Assembly: GCA_003049485.1 (NCBI GenBank)
Contig: PYST01000060.1
Span: forward strand, 62,001 to 126,000
DNA from: Ophioceras dolichostomum
Taxonomy: Eukaryota > Ascomycota > Sordariomycetes > Magnaporthales > Ophioceraceae
Length of the DNA: 64,000 bases
Direction: 5' to 3'
Shown: positions 55,747-64,000 of the stretch, piece by piece
Layout of the letters: the number at the start of each line of letters is the position of its first letter
Numbering within the stretch: position 1 is the first letter of the stretch
Notes under the pieces: model-generated
Databases searched by the model: none
What the model was told of the DNA's origin: nothing
Seen by the model: only the letters and a program-made list of their open reading frames with translations
Made by a program: the position numbers and the translations under genes

Positions 55747-56259
55747 CCCAGTTCTGTTGTGGTAGGGAGTGTTGATTGCTATTAGCGAGAAGCGCAGACG
55801 ATAAGTGTGAGAGGAAGACGAATGTGGTTGTGATGAGAGCGAAGAGTCATATATTTTTGTAAACGAAAGGTTTTCAGCACGGGAAATTGTCAGTGGATTG
55901 ACAGATTATAAAATTTCTTGTATAATCATGTTGCTCCTGGTAGATTAGAAGTGACTGAATGAATGGCCGGCCTTACCATAAACATAGGAACACATTGGAA
56001 GAGTGTCAACTTTTGCCGCTCATCTCTGAGTTGTGCATGAAAAGAGACTTGAAAGTATTAGAGTCGAAGTTTTTCAAGCACCGACGCGGTTTTGAGGCTG
56101 CAGGGCAGAAAATGCCTGGGGCGGGCGGTGAAGCTACTGCTGATGGCCCTGCCCCTGCCCCTCCTGTCCCCCACCAAACGGGCAGCGAGCCCCGGACACG
56201 GCTCACAGCATACGCTGAATTTGCTTCCAGGTCGAGGAAATAACGACGGTCAATGCCGA
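55747..56259. other. Intergenic region SEN34/ELP4
   Basis: Holds the SEN34 promoter and the ELP4 3' UTR (both genes on the minus strand). The open frame at 55959-56243 (+) has no motifs and is not supported. Confidence 0.5.
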
Positions 56260-57582
56260 TCAGAAATCAAGTCCGTCTTTGACCGTGGTCGCAGGTGATT
56301 TCTCCTTGCGGTCGTCATCTTCAAGCAGCGGGGGCAAGCTATAGGGCGTTATGACGAGCCCCCTAGAGCTGCTCAGGCTGAACGATAAGTTTTCGCGGAA
56401 GTGGTTTCCTTCAGCGCCGCCGCCTCCTTTTTCATGGTAGACTGGGAGGGTGTAGACCTTCACTATTCCTTGCATCTTTTCGGCCTCTTTTGAGTCTTTG
56501 CTGTTGTCGGACGCGCCGGGGCTGGAGCTTGTTGCGCCCAAACTACTGGGCAGGGGCACCAGCTCGATGACGCCGTCGGATAGGATTTCCATCCAGCGCG
56601 TGAGGCCATTCTTTCGAGGGTGAAGAGATACGGGAAGGGTAAGTAGCGCCGTCAATTGCTTGCTGTAGAGCCGCAGTAAGGCACGGAGCGAGTGCAAAAA
56701 CTGTAAGATCTCAGCTGGGTCGCAGGAGCTACTGGAGTAGAGCGTAGGGGATAGTAGGCTAGGCACGACGACACGGTGGATCGTGGAGGGCGATGACGAG
56801 GCCAGCTTGGCCTGGAGATGCTTGACAAACTGCCTCAGAGGCGACGACGCCGAACTGTTTACCGAGAAGCTCAATGAGCCAGACAAGCAGGGGATGGCAT
56901 GAAACTGCCCTTTCATGGAAGTGGAGGCGAGCCTCTTTCCCAAGTCGAAAGAATGGCAAAATGTTGACGTCGTCGATCCTCGCTCTTGGTCTGTGAAAAA
57001 AAATTTGCAGTCACGCAAATCGTTAGAATACGGCGTGTCATGAACAATGGAAGCGTTCTTGGCCAACAAACCTCTCGAGGGAAGAGCCTGAGATCTGTTG
57101 TTGCCCAAAGCCTCGTATCTCCAGGCGATCTTCATTCTCTCTTCCTGGGCACCAGACGCAGCCGAAGATGAAGAAGGCACAGAACCAGATTTGCCGGCCG
57201 AGGATGAGCCTGATTGGGACGTCGCCGCCAGCCCGGGCAGCCCATACTTCCAGGCCTCGCTGAAGCCAAGCATATGGACATCGTGGCCTTGAACTAGACC
57301 CTCGGCGGCGTAGTATCGTAGAAGCACACCTGAAAAGTCCGTTGTTCCCTGCTCCTCAACCAGAAGGGAGGATCCTAGAGCAAGTCCGGCGTGGCCAGCA
57401 AGCAAGGCGTCGAGGGAAGCAGTTCCAGTAGAGGTGGTGAGGCGACCGTCCAGGGCCGACGGCCGGAGACCAGGGGTGAGTTGATGCTGCTTCACTTCTG
57501 GGGACTCAGATGGCGCTGAGGCTGTCGGCCCACGCGAGGCCTGGCCCGCTGAGAGAACCGTGTTGCGTTTTCTGAACGACAT
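56260..57582 (-). CDS. ELP4: Elongator complex subunit ELP4
   Basis: Elp4 forms a RecA-like hexameric ring with Elp5 and Elp6 that binds tRNA and helps Elongator modify wobble uridine U34 (mcm5/ncm5 types), including that of tRNA-Gln(UUG). Single exon, 440 residues. Family sequence is clear: MSFRKRNT at the start, GLRPSALDGRLTTSTGTASLDALLAGHAGLALGSSLLVEEQGTTDFSGVLLRYYAAEGLVQGHDVHMLG (RecA-like core, no canonical Walker A lysine), IAWRYE, FCHSFDLGKRL, and a C-terminal GLVITPYSLPPL. A Ser-rich insert lies near residues 140-165. A segment KFFFTDQERG could hide a small unspliced intron, though no stop interrupts it. The gene shares a 428-bp divergent promoter with RPB8. Confidence 0.93.
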   Translation of the reverse strand: MSFRKRNTVLSAGQASRGPTASAPSESPEVKQHQLTPGLRPSALDGRLTTSTGTASLDALLAGHAGLALGSSLLVEEQGTTDFSGVLLRYYAAEGLVQGHDVHMLGFSEAWKYGLPGLAATSQSGSSSAGKSGSVPSSSSAASGAQEERMKIAWRYEALGNNRSQALPSRGLLAKNASIVHDTPYSNDLRDCKFFFTDQERGSTTSTFCHSFDLGKRLASTSMKGQFHAIPCLSGSLSFSVNSSASSPLRQFVKHLQAKLASSSPSTIHRVVVPSLLSPTLYSSSSCDPAEILQFLHSLRALLRLYSKQLTALLTLPVSLHPRKNGLTRWMEILSDGVIELVPLPSSLGATSSSPGASDNSKDSKEAEKMQGIVKVYTLPVYHEKGGGGAEGNHFRENLSFSLSSSRGLVITPYSLPPLLEDDDRKEKSPATTVKDGLDF

Positions 57583-58010
57583 ATCTCTAGCTCCCTCGTT
57601 CTCAAGAAATTGACCGAGTTGGTTAATCCAGCAAGATTGGGCGCTCAGGATGAGGTAGAAACTGAATGTGAAGGCGCTCTCTGGAGAGTGACATATGTGG
57701 GGTCACGTGTTTTTCAGCGCTCTCCAGTGTGTCACCCCGCTGGAGACTTCACCTTTTCATCCCTGCAAGCAAACGCCACTCACTGCATCGTCAAAATTTT
57801 TGTGCCTCTCTCATCCTCCCTCCGCGAGGCTGTCCGTCCGATCCACCACCTTTCCAATAGCGACGCCGACGCCGCCCACAAGCGAGGTCTGCTACCCACG
57901 CGACCAGACTTCTCCATAATCAGGCACGGAACAGGCCGACTTATTCTGCATAATCGGCGCCCTTCCATCCAACAAAATCGGTTACGCAGCGGAAGGGAGA
58001 TTGAAACAAG
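57583..58010. promoter_or_regulatory. Divergent ELP4/RPB8 promoter
   Basis: The 428-bp interval lies between two start codons. GCGCTCTC occurs twice (about 57675 and 57717), each followed within a dozen bases by a GTGACA/GTGTCA motif, and a TCACGTGT E-box-like site lies between them (about 57703-57710). These may be shared elements for two genes of RNA synthesis and tRNA modification. Function inferred only. Confidence 0.4.
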
Positions 58011-58598
58011 ATGGCCGACGTGACGGGTGACGCGCAGCTCTTCGAGGGCCTGTTCAAGGTGACGGAGGTCAACCAACAGAAGTACGACAGGGTTGCGCGT
58101 ATCTTTGCCAAGTCGGACTCGAGCTCAGCGGACCTGATGGACATGACGCTGGATATCAACACGGAGCTGTTCCCCATGACGGAGGGCGAGGGCTTCCGTT
58201 GCGTCCTCGCCACGTCGCTCGCCCTCGACGGCTCCAAGGACGACGACAAGGGCTGGCGCGACGCCACCAAGCTCCAGGGCGACCCAACACTTGCAGACAA
58301 CTTCGACTACGTCTGCCACGGCAAGATCTACCGGTTCGAGGACACTAGTGATGGTGACAACATGTAGGTGCAGCACATAGACAGGCATAGACAGGGACTA
58401 CAACGACGAGGAGGAGGAGGAGGACTAGAGTGTTCAGAGACGCTAACGTGCGCCCACGTGCGATTCTAATTCTGCAGCAAGGCATATATATCGTTCGGCG
58501 GTCTCCTAATGTGCCTGAACGGGCCATACAAGAAGCTCACACCATTACGGGTCGACTACGTCTATCTGCTCGTGAGGAGAGAGGGCACGAGGGACTAA
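58011..58598 (+). CDS. RPB8: RNA polymerase I/II/III shared subunit RPB8 (RPABC3)
   Basis: Small OB-fold subunit common to the three nuclear RNA polymerases. Two exons, 58011-58363 and 58478-58598, with a 114-base intron; joined frame 157 residues, near the family length (about 145-150). Clear motifs: LFEGLFKVTEVNQQKYDRVARI at the N-terminus, DMTLDINTELFPM, NFDYVCHGKIYRFED, and in exon 2 AYISFGGLLMCLNGPYKKLTPLRVDYVYLLVRR. The unspliced first exon would stop soon after the donor, so the second exon is needed for the highly conserved LRVDYVYLL end. Start from the first ATG with the family N-terminus. Confidence 0.96.
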
Positions 58599-58949
58599 GC
58601 GGGAGCATCCATCCGAGACAAGCTCTCCCGCTAGACTGGCCACGTCTGCTGTCGCCCTGTCCAGAACCTCAAAACTCTCACCTGGCATAGCTTGAAGGAA
58701 TGCGGATAGGAGGAGGGGCGAGGGACGGGCCTTGCGCGCTTTGGCGCATGACTTTGATGCAGAATCCAAGAAGAAAGAGCTCTTGGAATCGGAATCAGAA
58801 ATGCAGAGTGCGGGGTATCAAGATCCATTTGTCACCTCTTTCCACCGGTAGTTCCGGTGTGCACAAAGAACCTCGTCCATATCCTCGTATCAGATCAGCC
58901 CACCTCGCTCGGTGGATGCGCCTGCCAGGCCAGACGACCTGGTGGTAGA
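58599..58949. other. Convergent intergenic region RPB8/Nudix gene
   Basis: The 351 bases lie between two stop codons and are presumed to be 3' UTRs. Nothing else is visible. Confidence 0.5.
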
Positions 58950-60118
58950 TCACACGCTGCCAGCCTGGAATCTAGCTTCCTTCTGGTGCGGGCCTGGGAA
59001 TGGCAAGATCCTGTGAAGCTTCCCCAAGATCTCGTCGAGGTGTGGCTCAGACTCCCTGGTCACAAAGCCGTGGCGGATGAAGAAGTCGAGCATGATGGCG
59101 GCGCAGTTGGGCTTAAAAAGGCCCAGAGCCATGTCCTCCATGATCTGGGGAATGCTGCATAGCGAGAAGCTCTCGACCTCGCCGTCCTTTGGCGCGGGTA
59201 CCACGTCCTCAGGTAGCTGCAAATCGTACACCCACTGGCACTCCGGGTACGCATACCCGGCCTCCCCCGTGCGCGCGTCCGTGATGTAGATGTATGAGAT
59301 GGTGCCGACGGCCTTGGCGTGGCGCCGCACCACGTCCTCGGGCAGCGAGGCCTCCTCGTCCGCCTCGCGCACCATGCACTCGAAGGGGTCCTCGTTCGTC
59401 ATCAGCCCGCCTGCGACCGTGTTGTCCAGCATGCCGGGGAATGAGGACTTGTCCGCCGCCCGTTTGGGCACCCAGACCTTGATCGAGCCGTCCTCCGGGT
59501 TGGTCACGTAGGCGGTCATGTGGATCCCGAACCGCATCGTGCCCAGCAGGCTCAGCGCCACGCGCTCCATGCTGAAGAGCAGGTCGTCGTCCCCGTTTGG
59601 GCCATAGACCGGCCACAGCTCGGCGCGCCACCCGCGGAGGATCTCGAAGGCGTCTTTCTCGCGCAGGTGGTGTGACAGGGCGGCGATGGCCATTGTTCGC
59701 TCGTCGTGCGAGGAAGCGGGATGCTGATGGAAGAGCGAGACAGTATCCTTCTCCGGGTCCAGCACGATTCCACACCGAAGCTCCTTAGGCACGGACTCCA
59801 GCCTTGCGTAGACATCACGCCTCATGTAGCCCAGGAAGGCCCCCTCGCCGTCATCGTCTTCGCCATTGCGCCATACAACGGCGTAGAAGCCCTTCATCAT
59901 CTCCGCATAATTCTCGGGCTCCCGTTGCGGATCTGGGAAGCTGCATCACTCGTTAGTCTCACCGGTTACACAACACAGTGTCAGCCGCCAGTGTCGGCCG
60001 ACTGGGCACGTAGACAAGCCCAGTCGATCAGCTGGCTGCAGGAAGCACGGATCTCAGGTTACACTCACTGGTCAACATTGTTGACGAGGTCGAGGTTTGT
60101 AAATCGGCTGTTTGCCAT
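58950..60118 (-). CDS. Nudix hydrolase with DUF4743 N-terminal domain (YJR142W/Tnr3 N-terminal type)
   Basis: Related to the Nudix half of S. pombe Tnr3 and yeast YJR142W, which hydrolyse damaged thiamine diphosphate forms. Two exons on the minus strand, 60118-60069 and 59940-58950, with a 128-base intron; joined frame 346 residues. The N-terminal domain (about 17-150) contains FYAVVWRNG, GIVLDPEKDTVSLF and the REKDAFEILRGWRAELWPVYG block typical of DUF4743. The Nudix domain follows with MTAYV..., VWVPKRAADKSSFPGMLDNTVAGG and the box GLMTNEDPFECMVREADEEASL; it fits G-x5-E-x7-REUxEExGU except that Ser replaces the late Gly. The tail PGPHQKEARFQAGSV is not conserved in my memory. The start exon gives only 16 complete codons and is supported by the splice signals and the joined frame. 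Confidence 0.9.
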
Positions 60119-61595
60119 CGTTCTGGCTTCGACGAGGCTTGGTAGGTGTAGGTACCAAAATTGTTGGTCGTGGGGGATGCGTACGAGCACGACCAGGTTT
60201 GGAGAGTCAGGTCTCTGCAGGTGGGTAGGGAGACAGACCCAGGTATTTAAGCAGCAGTAGGAGGCGTGAGGGACTCAGACGATCTCAACAGGTCACTTAG
60301 GAGAACAATATACAGTTAGGCTCATTCACTCCCGTTTATGACGTGAAGCACGATATCGGCCCTAGCCGCTAATACTGAAGTGCGAGCTACACCGATAGAG
60401 AGACCAGGCCTGGACGGAAATGCCTCTAGTTATAGAGGGGGAGCAGCCCCGCCCGACTAACGACTAACAATCAGCAACCTTCCATGGTAATAGGTCTGTC
60501 GTACCCGTCACGCTGGACAGATATCCGATAGGTCCAATGCAAACGGCCTACTGGCATTCAACGGTCAAGTCCGCCAACGGTCAGTCGGGTCGGTCTGTAT
60601 ACGGGCGTTTGCGCCGTTTTCGTAAGGTAAGTCGTGTTGGTGAAGGCTGTCCCCCGCCCTGCCACCCACAGTTCCGACCACTCGTGTGCACTCGCGTGGC
60701 GGGCAACTACCACCTACCTGGTACCTATAGCAGCAGCAAATCGCTAGCCGCGTGCGGTATATCGGGGGTGTGGAGCGGCAGTTGATATTAATGGTCGGGG
60801 AATGCGGAAACATGCTTTAAAAATGTTGAGGGAGTTGACTGGTCGTGCTCTCGTGGTGGTCGATCTGAACACTCCGTGCCCTCCCGCTTCTAGGCATCGC
60901 GGGACTTGCGAGCCCTGCGGATCTTCACTCACATATACTTCCAACACCTCTGAGCTCGTGAAGAGACCGTCCGAATATCTTGTGTCTCTTTAAATCCAAT
61001 TTGTTCCCGTGTCATTCAATGCTGTAAACTGTGGTGAGCGAACAAACCAAAGGCACTGGTAGACGAAGATCGTAGGGGGCTGTCGACCCGAGATTGAGAG
61101 GAAGAACCCTACGGAAAGCGCTGGAAACTTGGAGACATCTCAGGCCTGATCTAGGATCAAAAGACTCACTCCCGCCTCAATGCACAACCTCTGAGACACA
61201 AAGCTGGTCTTCCTCTCATTGATAGATACTACCGGGGTTTCTCATCGCTTGAAAAGAGTTCATCTTATGAAAATCGTAGAAATTTGTTTCAATTGGCCCA
61301 ATCAATTAATTACCAGCATCGCCTGAAATATTTCGGACAAACCTGCAGAAATCACTCAAACGCGACGGGATCACAGTATAACAAACCCCTGATCAACCAA
61401 CACTGGCCGACGAACTCCCTACCTCTTCGTACGTCGCTAGTATTCTTCAATTGTTCAGGACAGCAACTTAGTACCTACCCAAGCGAAAGAACATAAGAGG
61501 CCACTCTCAAGCCACCACCAGTATCAGAAACGCCTTTACATCGACATAACCGCCCAACACCTCACCTCACCTCACCTACCCACAGAAAGCGCACA
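60119..61595. promoter_or_regulatory. Divergent intergenic region Nudix gene/OPI10
   Basis: The 1.5-kb interval between two start codons should hold both promoters. A CCTCA repeat (about 61558-61577) lies immediately before the OPI10 start, within its probable leader. Small open frames (for example 60802-60993) lack motifs. No gene is supported. Confidence 0.45.
61558..61577. repeat. CCTCA pentanucleotide repeat in OPI10 leader
   Basis: Four CACCT/CCTCA units end about 20 bases before the OPI10 ATG, probably within its 5' UTR. Simple repeat without proven role. Confidence 0.65.
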
Positions 61596-62234
61596 ATGGC
61601 GCAACAACCCCTCTTCGGCCTCGTCCCAGCCAACCTCCCCCTAATCAGCGCCCCCACCGAGACGCCCTCCCCGACATCCTTCCTCTACTCGATCCCGCCA
61701 GTCCGGACGTTCTCCCACATCGTCGTCTTCCTTCTCCCCGGCGTCGTCCTCCCAGACGGCACCGCGGCCGCCATCTACCTCGTCACGCCGCCCCCTCCCG
61801 GCGGCTCGGAGCCGGTCTCCCGCTTCCTCGGCGGGGTGGGTCCCGGCAAGGAGAGCGCCATCTTCAACCTGCGCTCTTCTTCCTCTTCCCCTCAAGACCA
61901 GTCTACCGCCGCCACCGTCCCCGTAGTGATAGGCGTGAGCATCGAGCCCGCGGACTCAGTGGCGGCGCGCATCGCGGAGCTGAAGGTGGCTTCGGCTTCC
62001 ACGTCGTCAACGTCAAGAGCGTTAGTGCCTGCGGTTGGTGGTGCGGCGAGAAACCCGCCTTCGACGCAGGTCCTCGCGCAGCGGATCATCAAGAACGCCT
62101 TCAACTTCCTTGCCAGCTTCAGCGGGACCGCCGGCCAGGTCGAGGTGGTGCCTCTCAAGGCGTTCGAGGACTGGTGGCGGAAATTCGAAAGCAGAGTCCG
62201 GACGGACCCCGGCTTTCTTGAGAGGGACGACTAG
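61596..62234 (+). CDS. OPI10: Hikeshi/OPI10 family protein
   Basis: Family includes human Hikeshi, which carries HSP70 into the nucleus during heat stress, and yeast Opi10, linked to inositol regulation. Single exon, 212 residues, close to the family size (about 197-250). The N-terminal beta domain shows LFGLVPANLPL, FLYSIPPVRTFSHIVVFLLPGVVLPDG and AIYLVTPPPPGGSEPVSRFLGGVGPGKESAIFNL, the hallmarks of the family; a Ser/Gln linker, then PVVIGVSIEPADSV, and the C-terminal helix ending AFEDWWRKFESRVRTDPGFLERDD, which matches the conserved end. A Ser/Thr/Ala stretch near residues 130-150 is a lineage insertion. Confidence 0.93.
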   Translation: MAQQPLFGLVPANLPLISAPTETPSPTSFLYSIPPVRTFSHIVVFLLPGVVLPDGTAAAIYLVTPPPPGGSEPVSRFLGGVGPGKESAIFNLRSSSSSPQDQSTAATVPVVIGVSIEPADSVAARIAELKVASASTSSTSRALVPAVGGAARNPPSTQVLAQRIIKNAFNFLASFSGTAGQVEVVPLKAFEDWWRKFESRVRTDPGFLERDD

Positions 62235-63239
62235 GCGATTTCTTGTTTCATCTTTTTAAAATCCTATTTCACTACCTCAGGTAGTTTAGGTACCTAGGTA
62301 GCTACCTGTAAAGGGATGGTCCTGTTTATAGCCCGTTCCGGGCATCATGTAGAGTGCCATATCTGAGCTAGCTTGTCTCTTTCTTTTATCAAGGTCTCCG
62401 GCGTTCAGTAGGTTGGATTGGGAATGGTATTGCGTCAAATATTCACCTTTGTGACCTTCAAGGCTTAGGGTAGTGTGTGTGAACGGAATTCTACGATGAG
62501 ACTATGTACGCATACGGCAGACGAAATTTTGGCAATTCAGGGTGCACCAGGTCAATGATGAGTGAATTTAAAGAAGAACGACCCTAACCTCTCACTCTCT
62601 CTCTCTCTAGGTACTCCTGCGGTACTCTGACCGATCGTCCCCCCATCCGGGGCTGACGTCGAAAAGCCTGCTACGATGACAGGATGCAATGCTCGAATAT
62701 GAATAAAGGGGGATAAAGAGGGGAAAGGAGGAGAAACGAAGAGAAATATGCAGTATCATCCCCTCCCGACGATGGCCATACTATCAGCACCGCGCCACGA
62801 CCCAGACTCCCAACGATTTCTCTTCCTCTCTACTGAAGCAGACAGAAGCCAGAGGTCAGCCAGGTGGTAGGTATGGTATGTGACGTGCTGAGAAACAGGA
62901 AAGCGCCGAATATGAAGAAACCGCCCCCTTAAACGAAAAAACAAGAAGAAAAAGCCAAGTCCTGCCTGCCCTGCCCTGCACAACAAGCCCACGAAAAAAC
63001 GAATAGGTTAATAAGTGCCTAAATATAGACAGAGCACCGCTTTTAAGCCTTGCGCTCCGGAGAATGATGAATGTGGGAAGAAAAAATAAGAAACAGAAGT
63101 TATAAAGCGAACAGATATCCCCAAAAACCACACACAAAACTTCCATCCCATCAGGAATGAAATAATAGTAATAGTACCATCTCCAACCCATTCTTCCATG
63201 ATCGAAACATAAGTAGGCAGTCGGGACAGAAAAACAATA
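62235..63239. other. Convergent intergenic region OPI10/membrane protein
   Basis: About 1 kb of presumed 3' UTRs. Overlapping palindromes built on AGGTA/TACCT lie at 62271-62307, and a CT run at about 62598-62618. No gene. Confidence 0.5.
62271..62307. repeat. Cluster of overlapping AGGTA/TACCT palindromes
   Basis: CTACCT-C-AGGTAG, AGGTACCT, and AGGTAGCTACCT follow each other within 40 bases after the OPI10 stop, and the first CAGGTAG and last CTACCTG can pair as a hairpin. Same motif family as at 3269, 11519, 32801, 51746 and 51804. Confidence 0.7.
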
Positions 63240-64000
63240 TCAGTCTGACTGATGATAAGGTGACATCAGCGGGCTCTTCATCCTCGTTGGGCTCCCCGCG
63301 CGGCTCCGCCTCCCCGCATTCAGCATCTGCAGGCTCGGCACCAGGCGCTCGCGGCTCTCGGTCCTGACGACGAGCCCGCTGCGGTCGATAGCCGCAGCGG
63401 ACGAGGCCGAGGCCCCCGCGGTGGTCATCCTCGCGGTCGCGGCGGTGGCGGCGCCGTCGTCATACAGCTCCACGTTGACCTTGGGCGCCGTCGCGAGCCC
63501 CGACGACCGGCCCAGGCGGCCCGACGACCGCGTCGACGAGTCGCTGCTGTCCGAGTGGTCGGCGCTGCTGCCGCTGACGAGGTCCGAGAAGTCGACGTCC
63601 GCGAGCGCGAACTGCTCCGCGCCGTCTCCGCCCTCCTCCAGGATGCGCTCGTAGTTGGTCGACGACGGCCGCGAGGCGGACCCGAAGAGCTTGTTCCGCA
63701 GGGGCCCGAAGAGCCCGCCGCCCGCGCCGTGGCCGGCCCGGCTGAGCTTCCTAGGGCTGCCGGGCCTGCGCGAGCGGCGCCACGGGCTGCCGCCGCCGCC
63801 GCCTCCAAGACAGCTGTTAATCTTGGAGAAGATGCGGAGGCGTCGCTCCTTTTTGCGCAGGAGGAAGAATGCCAGAACCAGCAAGAGCACCAGAAAGAGG
63901 AAGCCTGAGGTAGACTTGGACCTCGCCTTGTCCAGGATGTCGTCCGCCTTGTCGCTCCAGTCGTCGTTATCGTCGTCGTGGCCGCTGACCGGAGCCCAGG
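63240..64000 (-). CDS. C-terminal fragment of single-pass membrane protein, probably Golgi apyrase (YND1 type)
   Basis: The gene is cut by the right edge; about 252 C-terminal residues are visible on the minus strand, running from 64000 to a stop at 63240-63242. An acidic segment with DDWSDKADDILDKARSKSTSG precedes a transmembrane helix (FLFLVLLLVLAFFLL), then a basic stop-transfer KKERRLRIFSK and a cytosolic tail rich in Gly, Ser, Arg. The tail end (GLVVRTESRERLVPSL..., SRAGSPTRMKSPLMSP) and the membrane region resemble, from memory, the C-terminus of fungal nucleoside diphosphatases of the GDA1/CD39 Ynd1 group. The catalytic apyrase regions are outside the window, so the function cannot be confirmed here. 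A Kex-type Golgi protease tail is the main alternative. Confidence 0.6.
   Translation of the reverse strand, partial: WAPVSGHDDDNDDWSDKADDILDKARSKSTSGFLFLVLLLVLAFFLLRKKERRLRIFSKINSCLGGGGGGSPWRRSRRPGSPRKLSRAGHGAGGGLFGPLRNKLFGSASRPSSTNYERILEEGGDGAEQFALADVDFSDLVSGSSADHSDSSDSSTRSSGRLGRSSGLATAPKVNVELYDDGAATAATARMTTAGASASSAAAIDRSGLVVRTESRERLVPSLQMLNAGRRSRAGSPTRMKSPLMSPYHQSD

Overview
The window is from a filamentous ascomycete nuclear genome, most likely a Sordariomycete (Pezizomycotina). The genes have short GT-AG introns (about 75-250 bp), GC-rich third codon positions, long intergenic regions and a set of housekeeping proteins typical of the Neurospora/Magnaporthe group: a group III G-alpha, an OSM1/HOG1 MAP kinase and NMA111. 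I see no transposon, CRISPR array, rRNA or secondary-metabolite cluster. Gene names rest on recognised protein sequence; no database search was possible.

Layout. 1-3029: long leader/promoter region of the G-alpha gene gna-3 (3030-4649, +). 8261-11459 (+): glycogen phosphorylase. 15312-17140 (+): HOG1-type MAP kinase. 20050-23064 (+): AVL9. 24143-27599 (-): NMA111 HtrA-type protease, convergent with AVL9 and with an odd open 5' extension. 30040-30801 (-): unrecognised small basic protein. 34446-35567 (+): BUD13/CWC26, convergent with TFG1 (TFIIF large subunit, 35955-38366, -). 41142-44510 (+): Cid1-family nucleotidyltransferase with a huge insertion. 45810-48156 (+): OTU-like protein whose frame is broken twice. 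49244-51307 (-): PRPP synthetase with a long insertion, divergent from an Asteroid-type XPG protein (51925-53907, +). 54294-54383 (+): intron-containing tRNA-Gln(UUG), followed by SEN34 (54688-55746, -), ELP4 (56260-57582, -) and, divergent from ELP4, RPB8 (58011-58598, +). 58950-60118 (-): DUF4743 Nudix hydrolase. 61596-62234 (+): Hikeshi/OPI10. 63240-64000 (-): C-terminal end of a membrane protein, probably a Golgi apyrase, cut by the window edge.

Functional themes. Signalling (gna-3, HOG1) and a likely downstream metabolic target (glycogen phosphorylase) share the left half. The right half is rich in RNA-related genes: BUD13, TFG1, RPB8, the Cid1-like enzyme, SEN34, ELP4 and a tRNA gene. 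The most striking arrangement is a tRNA-Gln(UUG) gene with an intron lying within about 2 kb of the gene for the endonuclease subunit that removes tRNA introns and the gene for an Elongator subunit that modifies the wobble uridine of this tRNA type. Other points of interest are an AUG-free, acid-free N-terminal extension in front of NMA111, two single-base frame breaks in the OTU-like gene, two stop-free introns of length 3n (HOG1, TFG1), and a dispersed family of short AGGTA/TACCT palindromes.
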